A DNA stretch of 64,000 nucleotides from Bacteroidota bacterium. GTDB taxonomy: Bacteria; Bacteroidota; Bacteroidia; Chitinophagales; Chitinophagaceae. Of this stretch, positions 8,285 to 18,692 are shown piece by piece. Position numbers and translations under genes: made by a program. Within the stretch, counting starts at the first letter, position 1, and each line of letters opens with the position of its first letter. The notes below the pieces were generated by a model. The model had not been told where the DNA came from, did not search any database, and saw only the letters and a program-made list of their open reading frames with translations. The DNA is taken from NCBI GenBank assembly GCA_029555415.1, contig JAKPSI010000060.1, positions 1 through 64,000 on the forward strand, read 5' to 3'.

Positions 8285-8677
8285 TCATTTCAGATGCATG
8301 AAATCCTTGGTGCGGATGAGCTGCCATTCGCGGTAGCAGATGCTGATATACCAGATCGCCAGTAAGGGGGTAAGGATCAGCAGCCCGATCAGATAAGTGA
8401 AAATAAGATCGCCCGCCATGATCGTGTCAAAGTATACAAGCACAGCCGATACAATGAGGATGAGTACTGTGATCAGATAGGCTTTCCGGTCGGAGACCTT
8501 CCATTGGCCTTTGGTCCAGACCGCATTGATCAGGCAACTCAGTAATTGCCATCCGCCCACCAGCAAATAAGCCCAGATCACATTAAAATTATTGAACCCT
8601 TTGAGGATGGCAAATACGGTGCACAAACCGGTCAGGATGCACTGAATGATGAAGTCCGCGTGTTTCCAGGTCCTCAT
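8285..8677 (-). CDS. Multi-pass membrane protein, unknown
   Basis: This 130-residue protein has about four hydrophobic helices (near residues 8-26, 30-50, 66-84 and 88-112) joined by short loops. No family is recognised. It starts 10 bases after the stop codon of the GbsR-like regulator, which strongly suggests one transcript and possible control by that regulator. Confidence 0.75.
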   Translation of the reverse strand: MRTWKHADFIIQCILTGLCTVFAILKGFNNFNVIWAYLLVGGWQLLSCLINAVWTKGQWKVSDRKAYLITVLILIVSAVLVYFDTIMAGDLIFTYLIGLLILTPLLAIWYISICYREWQLIRTKDFMHLK

Positions 8678-8687
8678 TGAGCTGTGT

Positions 8688-9194
8688 TTATTTGAAGAAT
8701 TTCATCATCGTACCCATGAACCAGTTCTCTTCGGCTTTGATGAGTACATCCAGCGACTTATCAGCCTGACGGCCCAGCTTCTTGATGCCGGCCACGGTAT
8801 CGATAAAGGTCTTTACGTGCTTATCACGTTTATCCCCTTCCACATTTTCCAGCTTGTCGAGCAGTTGCAGCATCGGCTCGAGTTCCCGCTTTTTTCTTTC
8901 CTTCACGATCTGCTTCACCACTTTCCAGATATCCTTTTCCGCAGTGAAGAACTCTTTTCTTTCTCCGGGAATGAGCACCCGCTCCACCAGTCCCCAGTTG
9001 ATCAGCTCCCGGATGTTCATGTTGGTGTTACCGCGACTGATATCGAGTTCTTCCATGATGTCATCCTGGGTCAGCGGATCAGGACTGGTCAGCAGCAACG
9101 CGTGGATCTGCGCCATTGTACGGTTGATGCCCCAATGGGTACCGAAGGCACCCCAGCTGCTGATGAATTGTTGTCTGGCTTCAATGAGTTTCAT
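8688..9194 (-). CDS. GbsR/MarR-type transcriptional regulator
   Basis: This is a 168-residue winged helix-turn-helix protein. The DNA-binding segment is LTQDDIMEELDISRGNTNMN (about residues 41-60), where the RGNTNMNIRELINWGLV run is characteristic of the GbsR family (MarR superfamily). The C-terminal half is a helical dimerisation region rich in Lys and Glu. GbsR proteins in Bacillus sense choline, but the ligand here is unknown. It leads a three-gene unit with a membrane protein and a CoA-binding protein, which it may regulate. Confidence 0.88.
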   Translation of the reverse strand: MKLIEARQQFISSWGAFGTHWGINRTMAQIHALLLTSPDPLTQDDIMEELDISRGNTNMNIRELINWGLVERVLIPGERKEFFTAEKDIWKVVKQIVKERKKRELEPMLQLLDKLENVEGDKRDKHVKTFIDTVAGIKKLGRQADKSLDVLIKAEENWFMGTMMKFFK

Positions 9195-9308
9195 GGATCA
9201 AAGGTAGTCCATCTTTCGAAACTTCAAAATTTATTGAAAGTTTGGATCTGGCCGGACCGTTCATCCTCCTGTATGCCGCATTTTGGACCGAAACCCTAAC
9301 TTTCAGGT

Positions 9309-11171
9309 ATGAAAAAGATCCTGCTGCCCATCCTGCTGTTGTGGTTGTCCCTTACTGCATTTACACAGTCCCAACCCGGAGCGCCTTTCCGTTTTGCATT
9401 CATCAGTGATACCCATATCGGTTCTCCGGATGGGAGAGCGGAGGAGGACCTGCGTCGTACGGTGGCGGATATCAACGGTCAGACCGGCATCGCCTTCGTG
9501 GTCATCACCGGTGATATCACGGAACTGGGGACCAATGAAGAACTGAAACGCGCGAAACAGATACTCGATAGTCTGCATATACCTTATTATATCATCCCCG
9601 GTAATCATGATACGGGCTGGAGTGAAAGCGGCGGACAAATGTTCAGCACCGTTTTCGGAGATAATAAATTCAGCTTTGAATACAACGGGATCTTTATGCT
9701 GGGTTGCGCCTCCGGTCCATATGTGCGCATGAGCGACGGACACGTACCGCGCAGCGCGCTCAACTGGATGGACAGTGAACTGAAAAAAGTAAAACCAGAC
9801 CAGCCTGTCATTTTCTTCAATCATTATCCGATCGACAATAGTCTGGATAATTGGTACGAGATCACCGAACGTTTACATGCGTACCATACGCTTGCCATAC
9901 TCTGTGGTCATGGACATGCCAACCGTTCCATGAACTTTGAAGGGATCCCCGGTGTGATGGGCAGGTCGAACTTGCGCGCCAAAGCAGAAGCAGGTGGATA
10001 TAATCTGGTGGATGTTCATCCTGATACGATCCTTTTCACGGAACGCAATCCACTGAAGACAACAGAAAAGCAATGGACCTCCGTGCTCATCCCGAAAGAA
10101 CAGCGTGATATGATGGGCAGATGGGTGCGGCCGGACTATAGCATCAATGATTACTTCCCGGCTGTGAAAGCCCTATGGCAGTATGCAGCTGCCGCGAATG
10201 TCATTTCCACTCCAGCGTTACAGCAAGGACTGGTAATGTTCGGGGATCAGGACGGACTGATCCAGGCACTGACCTTCCGGGAAGGGATAAAAAGATGGAG
10301 TTTCCGTACCGGGGGTGCCATTTATTCTTCCCCGGCCATTTACAGGAATACGGTCGTGATGGGTTCCTGCGACGGGAATGTGTACGCACTGGATGTACAA
10401 ACGGGGTCATTGAAATGGAAATTCGAATCAGGCACGGCCATCATGGGTTCGCCACTGATCAGTCATGATACGGTATTCATTGGTGGTTCCGGGCATAGCT
10501 TTTATGCGTTGAGTGCGACGGATGGCCACAAGATCTGGTCGCTCGACAGTCTGCAGGGACCGGTAGTGTGCACACCTTTATATCAGGACGGTACATTGTA
10601 CTTCGGCGCGTGGGACCGGAATCTGTATGCAGTATCGACAAGAACGGGTTCGCTGAAATGGAAATGGAACAACGGGTCCTCCATCCGGAATTTCTCGCCG
10701 GCCGCCTGCACACCTGTGTACAAGGACGGGATCGTGTATGTGGTGGCGCCGGACCGTTACATTACCGCGATCGATGCGGTTACCGGGCAAACGATCTGGC
10801 GGAACAACGACGCGACGGTACGTGAGTCGGTGGGGATATCCCATGACGGACAATGGATCTTCGGAAAAACCATGCAGGATAGCATCGTAGCGTATGCGCC
10901 TTCGCGTGAGAAACAGCAAATGGCCTGGGGTGTCAACTGCAAATTCGGATACGAGCATACACCCTGCATCATGGTGGAGAAGGACGGTGTACTCTATTTC
11001 GGAACAAAAAATGGTGTCGTGTATGCAGTGTCCGTGCAGCAGCGGAAAGTGCTATGGGCGCATAAGATCGATAATTCGATGGTGAATACGGTAAGGGTGC
11101 TGGATGATAAGAAGGTCATCGTGTCAACGATGGACGGGAAAGTGACAATTCTTGAAATGAAGGCGGGGTGA
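9309..11171 (+). CDS. Exported metallophosphoesterase fused to a PQQ-like beta-propeller
   Basis: This is a 620-residue protein with a signal peptide (residues 1-20, ending FTQS). Residues about 27-230 form a calcineurin-like phosphoesterase: SDTHIG, TGDITE, GNHD, NHYP and GHGH supply the metal ligands in the expected order. Residues about 285-620 consist of repeated blades of the PQQ/PQQ-like type, each with a GxLKWKF- or AIDAVTGQTIW-like strand (ALDVQTGSLKWKF, AVSTRTGSLKWKW). The propeller may bind a ligand or partner in the periplasm; the substrate of the phosphoesterase is not evident. It stands alone, preceded by a divergent regulator gene. Confidence 0.9.
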   Translation: MKKILLPILLLWLSLTAFTQSQPGAPFRFAFISDTHIGSPDGRAEEDLRRTVADINGQTGIAFVVITGDITELGTNEELKRAKQILDSLHIPYYIIPGNHDTGWSESGGQMFSTVFGDNKFSFEYNGIFMLGCASGPYVRMSDGHVPRSALNWMDSELKKVKPDQPVIFFNHYPIDNSLDNWYEITERLHAYHTLAILCGHGHANRSMNFEGIPGVMGRSNLRAKAEAGGYNLVDVHPDTILFTERNPLKTTEKQWTSVLIPKEQRDMMGRWVRPDYSINDYFPAVKALWQYAAAANVISTPALQQGLVMFGDQDGLIQALTFREGIKRWSFRTGGAIYSSPAIYRNTVVMGSCDGNVYALDVQTGSLKWKFESGTAIMGSPLISHDTVFIGGSGHSFYALSATDGHKIWSLDSLQGPVVCTPLYQDGTLYFGAWDRNLYAVSTRTGSLKWKWNNGSSIRNFSPAACTPVYKDGIVYVVAPDRYITAIDAVTGQTIWRNNDATVRESVGISHDGQWIFGKTMQDSIVAYAPSREKQQMAWGVNCKFGYEHTPCIMVEKDGVLYFGTKNGVVYAVSVQQRKVLWAHKIDNSMVNTVRVLDDKKVIVSTMDGKVTILEMKAG

Positions 11172-11187
11172 GCGTTTCAGAGATCAG

Positions 11188-11409
11188 TCAGGATGCGTCC
11201 TGATCTTCATTCACTGGATCAGGGTCGGTCATTCTGATCACGATTCCGTGAAGGACCGATGCAATGACCAGGCCGCAACCGCCATACGTGAATATGGGAA
11301 GATGTTTGCCATCCAGGAACCACATCGCAGCGCTGAAAGCCAGGAAACAAAGTCCTGTGATCAGCAGTCCGACGGTCCAGGAATATCCTCCCCAGTCTTT
11401 TTCCTGCAT
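11188..11409 (-). CDS. Small two-helix membrane protein, unknown
   Basis: This 73-residue protein has two hydrophobic helices (about residues 10-31 and 39-60) and an acidic C-terminus (DPDPVNEDQD). No family is recognised. It is convergent with the phosphoesterase gene, whose stop codon is 16 bases away, and separated from pdhC by about 190 bases that hold only the pdhC terminator. Confidence 0.6.
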   Translation of the reverse strand: MQEKDWGGYSWTVGLLITGLCFLAFSAAMWFLDGKHLPIFTYGGCGLVIASVLHGIVIRMTDPDPVNEDQDAS

Positions 11410-11554
11410 GCGTTTGAATTTTTAGGTAAGGTAGTTTTGAAATTACAACGGAAATGGACACCTTCCGTTTTTATAGGGGAAATAAGTTGATACACTTAAC
11501 ATCTGATCCGGATGCCCGCATATCCGTTCCGCTTGCAAGCATAACGTATATGCA

Positions 11555-11584
11555 TAAAAAAAAGCTGCCTGAGGGGCAGCTTTT
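11555..11584 (-). terminator. Rho-independent terminator of pdhC
   Basis: A 10-bp stem (AAAAGCTGCC at 11560-11569 with GGCAGCTTTT at 11575-11584) is followed on the minus strand by a run of T residues. It lies 18 bases past the pdhC stop codon. Confidence 0.85.
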
Positions 11585-11601
11585 AAAGCAGTTTTATTTC
11601 A

Positions 11602-13239
11602 TCAGAGCAACATGGAAATAGGGTTCTCCAGGTATTTCTTGAAAGTTTGCAGGAACGCGGCACCACCAGCGCCATCCACACTGCGGTGATCGCAGCTGAG
11701 GGTCACTTTCATGACATTGCTCACGCCGAATCCATCACCTTTTCTTACCACCACTTCCTTGATCCGGCCTACGGCCATGATGCAGCTGTCGGGCGGGTTG
11801 ATGATGGCGGTGAACTCTTCGATATCCATCATGCCCAGATTGGAAATGGTGAATGTATTGCCGGTGAATTCATTCGGCTGGAGTTTCTTATTACGTGCTT
11901 TGCCGGACAATTCTTTGCTCTCGGCAGCGATCTGCGGTAATGTTTTCTGATCGGCGAAACGAACAACGGGAACGATCAGGCCATCCTCGATCGCCACAGC
12001 GATGCCGATATGTACATGCGAGTAGCGGCGGATCTTATCGCCCATCCAGGATGCATTCACGTTCGGATGCTGGCGCAGCGCGAGAGCAGCGGCTTTCACC
12101 ACGAAATCATTGAAGCTGATCTTCACTGGACTGAGTTCATTCAGTTGTGCACGTGCGGCCATGGCGTTATCCATCGTGATCTCCATCGTGAGATAGAAAT
12201 GCGGCGCGCTGAATTTGCTTTCACCCAGGCGCTTCGCGATCACGTTGCGCATTTGTGAATTCGGGATGTCCGTATAACCTTCCTGTCCGTTCACAACAGC
12301 CACAACCGGTGCGGCAGATGTTGCGGGAGCTGCTGCAGTTTTTGCTGCAGGGCTGGCAGGAGAATAATTGTCGATATCTGATTTGGTGATCCTTCCGTTA
12401 TCACCGGTACCGGGTACGCTGTTCAGGTCGATGCCTTTTTCAGCAGCCAGTTTGCGGGCGAGCGGGGAAGCTTTGATGCGGCCATCACCATTCAGGGATG
12501 CGGCGGGAGCTGCAGCCGATGTTGTTGTTGCGGCAGCAGCGGGGGCTGTTGCAGCAGGTGCGGAAGCAGGAGCAGTTGCGGCTGTAGCAGGAGCGCCACC
12601 ACCTTTCACGGCGGCAACGATCGCGTCCACATCCACTTTGCCTTTTTCACCAATGATGCAGAGCAGCGCATTCACCAGCACTTTCTCGCCGGGTTGTCCG
12701 CCCTGGTACAACAACGTACCATTCTTATAACTTTCGAGTTCCATCGTGGCTTTATCGGTTTCGATCTCAGCCAGAACTTCACCTTTCTTAACGGTCTCGC
12801 CTACCTGCTTATGCCAGCTGGCGATGACACCTACTTCCATGGTGTCGCTCAAACGGGGCATCAGGACCACTTCATCCATTTTGGAAACATCCAGTCCTGA
12901 AGCTGCAGGTGCGGCAGCAGGTGCAGGAGTTGCAGCGGGAGCGGGTGCCGCGGCAGGGGCCGGAGCTGAGCTTCCACTGATGAGGGAGGAAATATCTTCA
13001 CCGGGGTTACCGATGATCGCGAGCAGGTCGTTCACCTGCAGTTTACCACCTTTAGCGCTGCCAATATGCAGGAGCGTACCATCCTTGTAACTTTCCAGTT
13101 CCATGGTGGCTTTGTCGGTTTCCACCTCAGCCAGCAGGTCGCCTTTTTTTACGTTATCACCCACATTTTTATGCCACGCTGCGATCACACCTTCCGTCAT
13201 CGTATCGCTCAGGCGGGGCATTAATATCACTTCAGCCAT
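11602..13239 (-). CDS. pdhC: Pyruvate dehydrogenase E2, dihydrolipoamide acetyltransferase
   Basis: E2 is the core of the pyruvate dehydrogenase complex and transfers acetyl groups from lipoamide to CoA. From MAEVILMPRL the protein has 545 residues. Two lipoyl domains carry the same TDKATMELES motif with the lipoylated Lys at 43 and 163. They are joined by Ala/Pro-rich linkers, followed by an E3/E1-binding domain (SPLARKLAAEKGIDL, GRITKSDID) and the catalytic domain ending with the active-site motif HRSVDG. The ATG at 13239 is chosen because the family starts there; the in-frame ATG at 13299 would add 20 non-homologous residues and overlap dnaX. E1 and E3 genes are not in the window. The gene follows dnaX by 49 bases. 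Confidence 0.95.
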   Translation of the reverse strand: MAEVILMPRLSDTMTEGVIAAWHKNVGDNVKKGDLLAEVETDKATMELESYKDGTLLHIGSAKGGKLQVNDLLAIIGNPGEDISSLISGSSAPAPAAAPAPAATPAPAAAPAASGLDVSKMDEVVLMPRLSDTMEVGVIASWHKQVGETVKKGEVLAEIETDKATMELESYKNGTLLYQGGQPGEKVLVNALLCIIGEKGKVDVDAIVAAVKGGGAPATAATAPASAPAATAPAAAATTTSAAAPAASLNGDGRIKASPLARKLAAEKGIDLNSVPGTGDNGRITKSDIDNYSPASPAAKTAAAPATSAAPVVAVVNGQEGYTDIPNSQMRNVIAKRLGESKFSAPHFYLTMEITMDNAMAARAQLNELSPVKISFNDFVVKAAALALRQHPNVNASWMGDKIRRYSHVHIGIAVAIEDGLIVPVVRFADQKTLPQIAAESKELSGKARNKKLQPNEFTGNTFTISNLGMMDIEEFTAIINPPDSCIMAVGRIKEVVVRKGDGFGVSNVMKVTLSCDHRSVDGAGGAAFLQTFKKYLENPISMLL

Positions 13240-13288
13240 ATGCCGTTTAATTTTGGCCGAAATTAAGGTAAAATGATGAATAGGAACA

Positions 13289-15070
13289 TCAGTAGTCAAG
13301 TTCCAGCCGGAGGCGCTCTTTCAGCTCCCTAACCATGGGGTATTGTTCGGCCAGTTGCTGGTATTGGTCGCGGACAGAAAGGGTAGGTTCGAATTTTACC
13401 GCGTTTTCAGTTCTTTCTTCAATTATGACCGTATACTGCAGCGTTTTATTCTTCAGTTCCCGCTGCAGGAAAAGGATGAGTTTATTCCGCTCCTTTTCAA
13501 TGAATTTCTGTTCCAGATTATTGGCACTGATCACGGAGAAAGCATTGGGCTCGTCAATTCGCAGGGTAGCCAGTTCAAAGCTTTGTGCAGCGGGGTTTTT
13601 GCCTTCCTTCAGTACAACGATATACTGACGCCAGACCGCTTCCAGCACTTCCTGGGTCAGCGGAAGACTCACTACTTCATCTCCTGCATTGCCATTTGAT
13701 TTGAATTGCTGACGGATCTGACTCAGTCCCCCCAGTTTTCCTGTCTTCAGTGGTTTGGGAGCAGGAACTTCCGTTGTTTTTTCCGGTGCCGGTAGCGGCG
13801 CGGAGGTGCTGACCTTCTGTTCAGGGGCTGTTTCCACGTATACCTTGGCGCCGGCGGACTTCTTTTCGGTCCTGACCGGTTCTCCTACTGGTCTGAGTTG
13901 GCGGAACGGGAGGGCTTTTACGCTGTCACTGAGTTTTTTTTTTGAGAGGCCTTCGCCTGAAACCGTGAGCTGGAGTGCTTGTTGAAGATAACAAAGCCGG
14001 ATGATGGCCATCTCCACATGCAGGCGTTTGTTGCGGGCCGCTTTGTAACCGATCTCCGCATCATTGAGAATATTGAGTGCGCTGATCAGCAAGGCAGGTG
14101 AGGTCTTGCGTGCAGTTTCGAGATATTTATCCCGGAAACTCTCCACTACTTCCAGCAATACGGCCGCTTTTTCGTTGGCACATACCAGCAGGTTGCGGAT
14201 GAATTCCGCGAAGCCATTGATGACCTGGTCGCCTTCAAAACCTTTGCGGTTGATCTCATCGAACAATAACAAAGCGGAGGAAAGGTCCTGTTGCTGCATG
14301 TTTTCCAGCAGGCGGAAATAATAATCCGCATCCAGGATATTCAGATGTTCAAGTGTAGTGGTATAATTCAGTTCACCATTGGTGAAGCTGACGATCTTGT
14401 CCAGGATGCTGAGCGAATCGCGCATACAGCCTTCGCTCTTTTGTGCGATGACCTGCAGCGAAGCGGTATCGGCCTTGATCTCTTCTTTGTCGCAGATCTC
14501 CTGCAGGTGATCCACGGTATCCTGTAAGGTGATGCGTTTGAAATCGAAGATCTGACAACGACTGAGGATCGTAGGCAGGATCTTGTGTTTCTCCGTTGTT
14601 GCTAAGATGAAGATCGCATAGGAGGGTGGTTCCTCCAGTGTTTTCAGGAACGCGTTGAACGCCGATGAGCTGAGCATGTGTACCTCGTCGATCACATACA
14701 CTTTGTATTTACCGGTCTGGGGAATGAAGCGTACCTGGTCCACCAGTTCACGGATATTATCGACCGAGTTATTGGATGCGGCATCGAGTTCGAAATAATT
14801 CATCGATGCGCCGTCATTGAATGAAGTGCAGCTGCTGCAGGTATTGCAGGCTTCTCCGGTGGATGTCGGCTTTTCGCAGTTGATCGTTTTGGCGAGGATA
14901 CGCGCGCAGGTGGTCTTGCCAACACCGCGTGGACCGCAGAAAAGGAACGCGTGTGCCAGCTGGTTATGCAGGATGGCATTGCGCAGGGTGGTGGTGATGT
15001 GGGCTTGTCCCACGACCGTATCAAAGGTCTGGGGTCTGTATTTACGCGCCGAAACGATGAATTTATCCAT
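13289..15070 (-). CDS. dnaX: DNA polymerase III subunits gamma and tau
   Basis: This is the clamp-loader ATPase of the replisome, 593 residues. The AAA+ Walker A motif is GPRGVGKTT (residues 46-54), the four-cysteine zinc module spans CEKPTSTGEACNTCSSC, Walker B is VYVIDEVHML and the sensor is the LATTEKHKI region. Domain III follows (about 220-360). The C-terminal region of about 230 residues is Lys/Pro-rich then alpha/beta, as in tau, but much shorter than in E. coli. No obvious slippery frameshift site for a separate gamma form was seen where one would expect it, although a run of T residues near 13925-13941 (a string of A residues in the message) encodes SKKKL. Confidence 0.95.
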   Translation of the reverse strand: MDKFIVSARKYRPQTFDTVVGQAHITTTLRNAILHNQLAHAFLFCGPRGVGKTTCARILAKTINCEKPTSTGEACNTCSSCTSFNDGASMNYFELDAASNNSVDNIRELVDQVRFIPQTGKYKVYVIDEVHMLSSSAFNAFLKTLEEPPSYAIFILATTEKHKILPTILSRCQIFDFKRITLQDTVDHLQEICDKEEIKADTASLQVIAQKSEGCMRDSLSILDKIVSFTNGELNYTTTLEHLNILDADYYFRLLENMQQQDLSSALLLFDEINRKGFEGDQVINGFAEFIRNLLVCANEKAAVLLEVVESFRDKYLETARKTSPALLISALNILNDAEIGYKAARNKRLHVEMAIIRLCYLQQALQLTVSGEGLSKKKLSDSVKALPFRQLRPVGEPVRTEKKSAGAKVYVETAPEQKVSTSAPLPAPEKTTEVPAPKPLKTGKLGGLSQIRQQFKSNGNAGDEVVSLPLTQEVLEAVWRQYIVVLKEGKNPAAQSFELATLRIDEPNAFSVISANNLEQKFIEKERNKLILFLQRELKNKTLQYTVIIEERTENAVKFEPTLSVRDQYQQLAEQYPMVRELKERLRLELDY

Positions 15071-15136
15071 ACCGTCTGCAAGATAAGAAACCGGGACAAG
15101 CAGCCCCGGAATGGATCGCTGTTGTTGATAACTATT

Positions 15137-16303
15137 TTACTTCAGGATCGGGTGGGGTTTATAAGGTTTCGTGGCATCGAAGGGAAAGCGATACGTGGTG
15201 AGTATCCTGCTCCGGAAAGTGCCGAGTGATTCCGCGACATTGACCATTTTCGGATTGAATTCACCGATCCACTGCATTTCATATTTATCGTAAAGCGGTT
15301 TGGGCTGGATCACTTTGGCGCCTTCCATGATCATATAACTGTCCACCCCTTTTCCCTGCCATTCAGGTACAACTCCGAAAATGATGCCCACGAATTTGTC
15401 GCATTTGCGGGTACGTTTGACCCACAGGAATTTGAGTTTGTGCCAGAGGCTGAACTGTCCGTTCAGGTGTTTGAACCATTGGTTGAGGTCAGGGATGTTC
15501 AGCCAGATGCCCACTGGCTCATCTTTATAATACACGAACCAGCTGATCTTCTCATCCATGACGGGTTTCATGGACTTGAACATTTTCAGGACGATCTTTT
15601 CATCCATTTGTTTCAGTCCGCCATGGCCCGCCCAGGCCCGGTTATAAACGATCGTAAAATCTTTCGCGAATTTTTCCAATTGGTTCAGGCGGATATGTCT
15701 GGCTGAGAAATTGGGATCAGCGGCACACAGCGCATGGCGCTCATAGAATTTGTCCTGGACCTTATCCGCGGTATTGAGACCGAAGCAGATCTGGTTGAAG
15801 AAATTGCGGAAGCCGTATTTTTCGAAAAGCTCCACGTAATACGGCGGATTGAAATTCATGCAGTACAGCGGCGGGATATCATGGCCTTTCACGACCAGCC
15901 CCCACCAGCGGTCGCGTTCTCCGAAATTGATAGGGCCGTCCATGGCGGTCATGCCCTGTTGCAATAACCAGTGTTTGGATACATCAAAAAGCATATCAGC
16001 CGCGCGCTGATCGTTGATACATTCGAAGAAGCCTACACCACCGATGGGACCTTCATCGCCCATGTTCTTATACTTCTTGTTGACGAAAGCCGCGATGCGT
16101 CCGCAAAGTTTGCCATCCTCATCGGTCAGTAACCATCTTTTGATGTCGCCGCTGCGGAATGCCTTATTTTTTTTGGGGTCAAAGACTTCATTCACGTCCT
16201 TGTCAAGCGGACGGATATACGCCGGATTATTCCGGTTGAGTTCGATATTCACGCGGATGAAATCGGCCGCATCCTTTTTGTTCAGTACTTCTTTGAGCTG
16301 CAT
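15137..16303 (-). CDS. GNAT-like acyltransferase family protein, unknown substrate
   Basis: This is a protein of 388 residues from the ATG at 16303 (MQLKEVLNKK). It looks like a two-domain GNAT-type protein: residues about 5-190 contain GRIAAFVNKK and GGVGFFECINDQRAADMLFD, and residues about 200-380 contain SWFVYYKDEPVGIW and VVPEWQGKGVDSYMI, the last resembling the acyl-CoA pyrophosphate loop (Q/R-x-x-G-x-G/A). I recognise it as a conserved Bacteroidota protein of unassigned function. An in-frame ATG at 16339 would add 12 residues encoded next to a heptamer repeat tract and is less likely. Confidence 0.7.
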   Translation of the reverse strand: MQLKEVLNKKDAADFIRVNIELNRNNPAYIRPLDKDVNEVFDPKKNKAFRSGDIKRWLLTDEDGKLCGRIAAFVNKKYKNMGDEGPIGGVGFFECINDQRAADMLFDVSKHWLLQQGMTAMDGPINFGERDRWWGLVVKGHDIPPLYCMNFNPPYYVELFEKYGFRNFFNQICFGLNTADKVQDKFYERHALCAADPNFSARHIRLNQLEKFAKDFTIVYNRAWAGHGGLKQMDEKIVLKMFKSMKPVMDEKISWFVYYKDEPVGIWLNIPDLNQWFKHLNGQFSLWHKLKFLWVKRTRKCDKFVGIIFGVVPEWQGKGVDSYMIMEGAKVIQPKPLYDKYEMQWIGEFNPKMVNVAESLGTFRSRILTTYRFPFDATKPYKPHPILK

Positions 16304-16338
16304 GGGAGGTTGGAAATATGGCGATAAAGATAAGAACA

Positions 16339-16366
16339 AGCTGTAAGCTGTGAGCTATGAGCTGCA
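16339..16366. repeat. Heptamer tandem array, unit AGCTGTR (4 units)
   Basis: Four consecutive 7-base units of the form AGCTGTA, AGCTGTG, AGCTATG and AGCTGCA lie directly upstream of the acyltransferase-like gene. This is the first of three heptamer tracts in the 347-base spacer 16304-16650; the three share one 7-base register. Confidence 0.75.
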
Positions 16367-16414
16367 AGAGGGTTCTGAGAGACAGCTTCTTAGCATGAAA
16401 ATATGTAATCAGAA

Positions 16415-16449
16415 TGGCTGCCGGTTGCTGGCTGCTGGCCGCTGGTAGA
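16415..16449. repeat. Heptamer tandem array, unit TGGCTGC (5 units)
   Basis: Units TGGCTGC, CGGTTGC, TGGCTGC, TGGCCGC and TGGTAGA follow each other without gaps. The tract is GC-rich, unlike the other arrays nearby. Confidence 0.72.
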
Positions 16450-16491
16450 AGTGATAGATGGCAGTCCGTTTAACTGTATACGCTTAGAACG

Positions 16492-16526
16492 GACTAAAGA
16501 CTAATGACTTAGAACTACATACTCCG
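16492..16526. repeat. Heptamer tandem array, unit GACTAAA (5 units)
   Basis: Five units sharing an ACT core at positions 2-4 (GACTAAA, GACTAAT, GACTTAG, AACTACA, TACTCCG). The reverse complement of its best units (TTTAGTC, ATTAGTC) is the TAGTC family found after atpD and after atpC, so this is the same family in inverse orientation. The last two units are decayed. Confidence 0.6.
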
Positions 16527-16592
16527 CTCAAGCGCCTGATTTTCACCAGTTTTCCCCACTCCCGCAAACCGGCCAGAATTCTTGATTTTTCA

Positions 16593-16624
16593 TTTCAGAT
16601 ATCCCCCTGAGCCCCTTACCTTTG
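16593..16624 (+). promoter_or_regulatory. Candidate promoter of atpD
   Basis: TACCTTTG (16617-16624) matches the Bacteroidota -7 element TAnnTTTG exactly. TTTC at 16593-16596, 20 bases upstream, is a one-mismatch -33 element. Transcription would start near 16628, giving a leader of about 23 bases before the atpD ATG. Confidence 0.45.
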
Positions 16625-16632
16625 CGGCCTGA

Positions 16633-18150
<1,518 letters not shown>

Positions 18151-18185
18151 TAGTCGTTAGTCGGTAGTCTTTAGTCGGTAGTCGG
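18151..18185. repeat. Heptamer tandem array, unit TAGTCGG (5 units)
   Basis: Five gapless 7-base units of the form TAGTCKK begin at the base after the atpD stop codon. Three of them are TAGTCGG; the others are TAGTCGT and TAGTCTT. Confidence 0.85.
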
Positions 18186-18223
18186 CAACAGTTCTTTGTT
18201 GGGAATTATGGGGTAAAAAACAC

Positions 18224-18275
18224 TGGTATTTGGTATAAAGTACCTGGATATTTGGTATAAAGTATCAGGTATTAA
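18224..18275. repeat. Heptamer-based direct repeat, TGGTATA/AAGTACC type
   Basis: Two near-identical copies of about 21-22 bases (18224-18244 and 18245-18266) are followed by a partial third. Each copy breaks into 7-base units of the kind TGGTATT, TGGTATA and AAGTAYC, with one single-base slip between the copies. It lies between atpD and the four-helix-bundle gene. Confidence 0.75.
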
Positions 18276-18321
18276 GACCGTCATATGAGTGATATTGTGC
18301 AGAAGAAAAAGTGATAAGTAA

Positions 18322-18681
18322 ATGGGAATGCACAATTTTCGGGAATTGAAGATTTGGTCTTGGTCTATGGAGTTTGCGGTTAAAGTTTATGAATTAACTT
18401 TAAAACTACCCTCAGACGAAAAGTTCGGATTGATCAGCCAGATCAGAAGAAGTGCAATTTCGATTCCAAGCAATATTGCTGAAGGAGCAGGGAGATCGAC
18501 AAATAAACAATTCCAATATTTTCTGGAGATTGCAATTGGTTCAATAAACGAATTACAGACCCAGTCAGAACTTGCTTTCAGGCTTGGCTATTTTAGGGAA
18601 GTTGATTTTAGACTGATAAAAGATGAGTCGACATCAATACAAAAAATGATCTGGGTGTTTTACAGGACCTTAACTGTGTGA
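18322..18681 (+). CDS. Four-helix-bundle protein (S23/IVP family)
   Basis: This 119-residue protein belongs to the four-helix-bundle family first seen in intervening sequences of 23S rRNA genes. The segments ELKIWSWSMEFAVKVYELT, the motif RRSAISIPSNIAEGAGR (about residues 50-66) and the NELQTQSELAFRLGY region match it well. The family's function is unknown. It is inserted between atpD and atpC, is flanked by heptamer arrays on both sides, and is markedly more AT-rich in codon choice than the ATP synthase genes, which suggests later acquisition. It would be transcribed with them. Confidence 0.9.
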   Translation: MGMHNFRELKIWSWSMEFAVKVYELTLKLPSDEKFGLISQIRRSAISIPSNIAEGAGRSTNKQFQYFLEIAIGSINELQTQSELAFRLGYFREVDFRLIKDESTSIQKMIWVFYRTLTV

Positions 18682-18692
18682 AATTCCAAGTC

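Noticed and set aside
13920-13945. Programmed frameshift site in dnaX
   Set aside because: The message has a run of A residues at the SKKKL codons, but no downstream stop in the -1 frame with a stem-loop could be confirmed by eye, and the run is far from the end of domain III.
16339-16366. CRISPR-like array from repeated short units
   Set aside because: Units are 7 bases long with no spacers; no cas genes are in the window.
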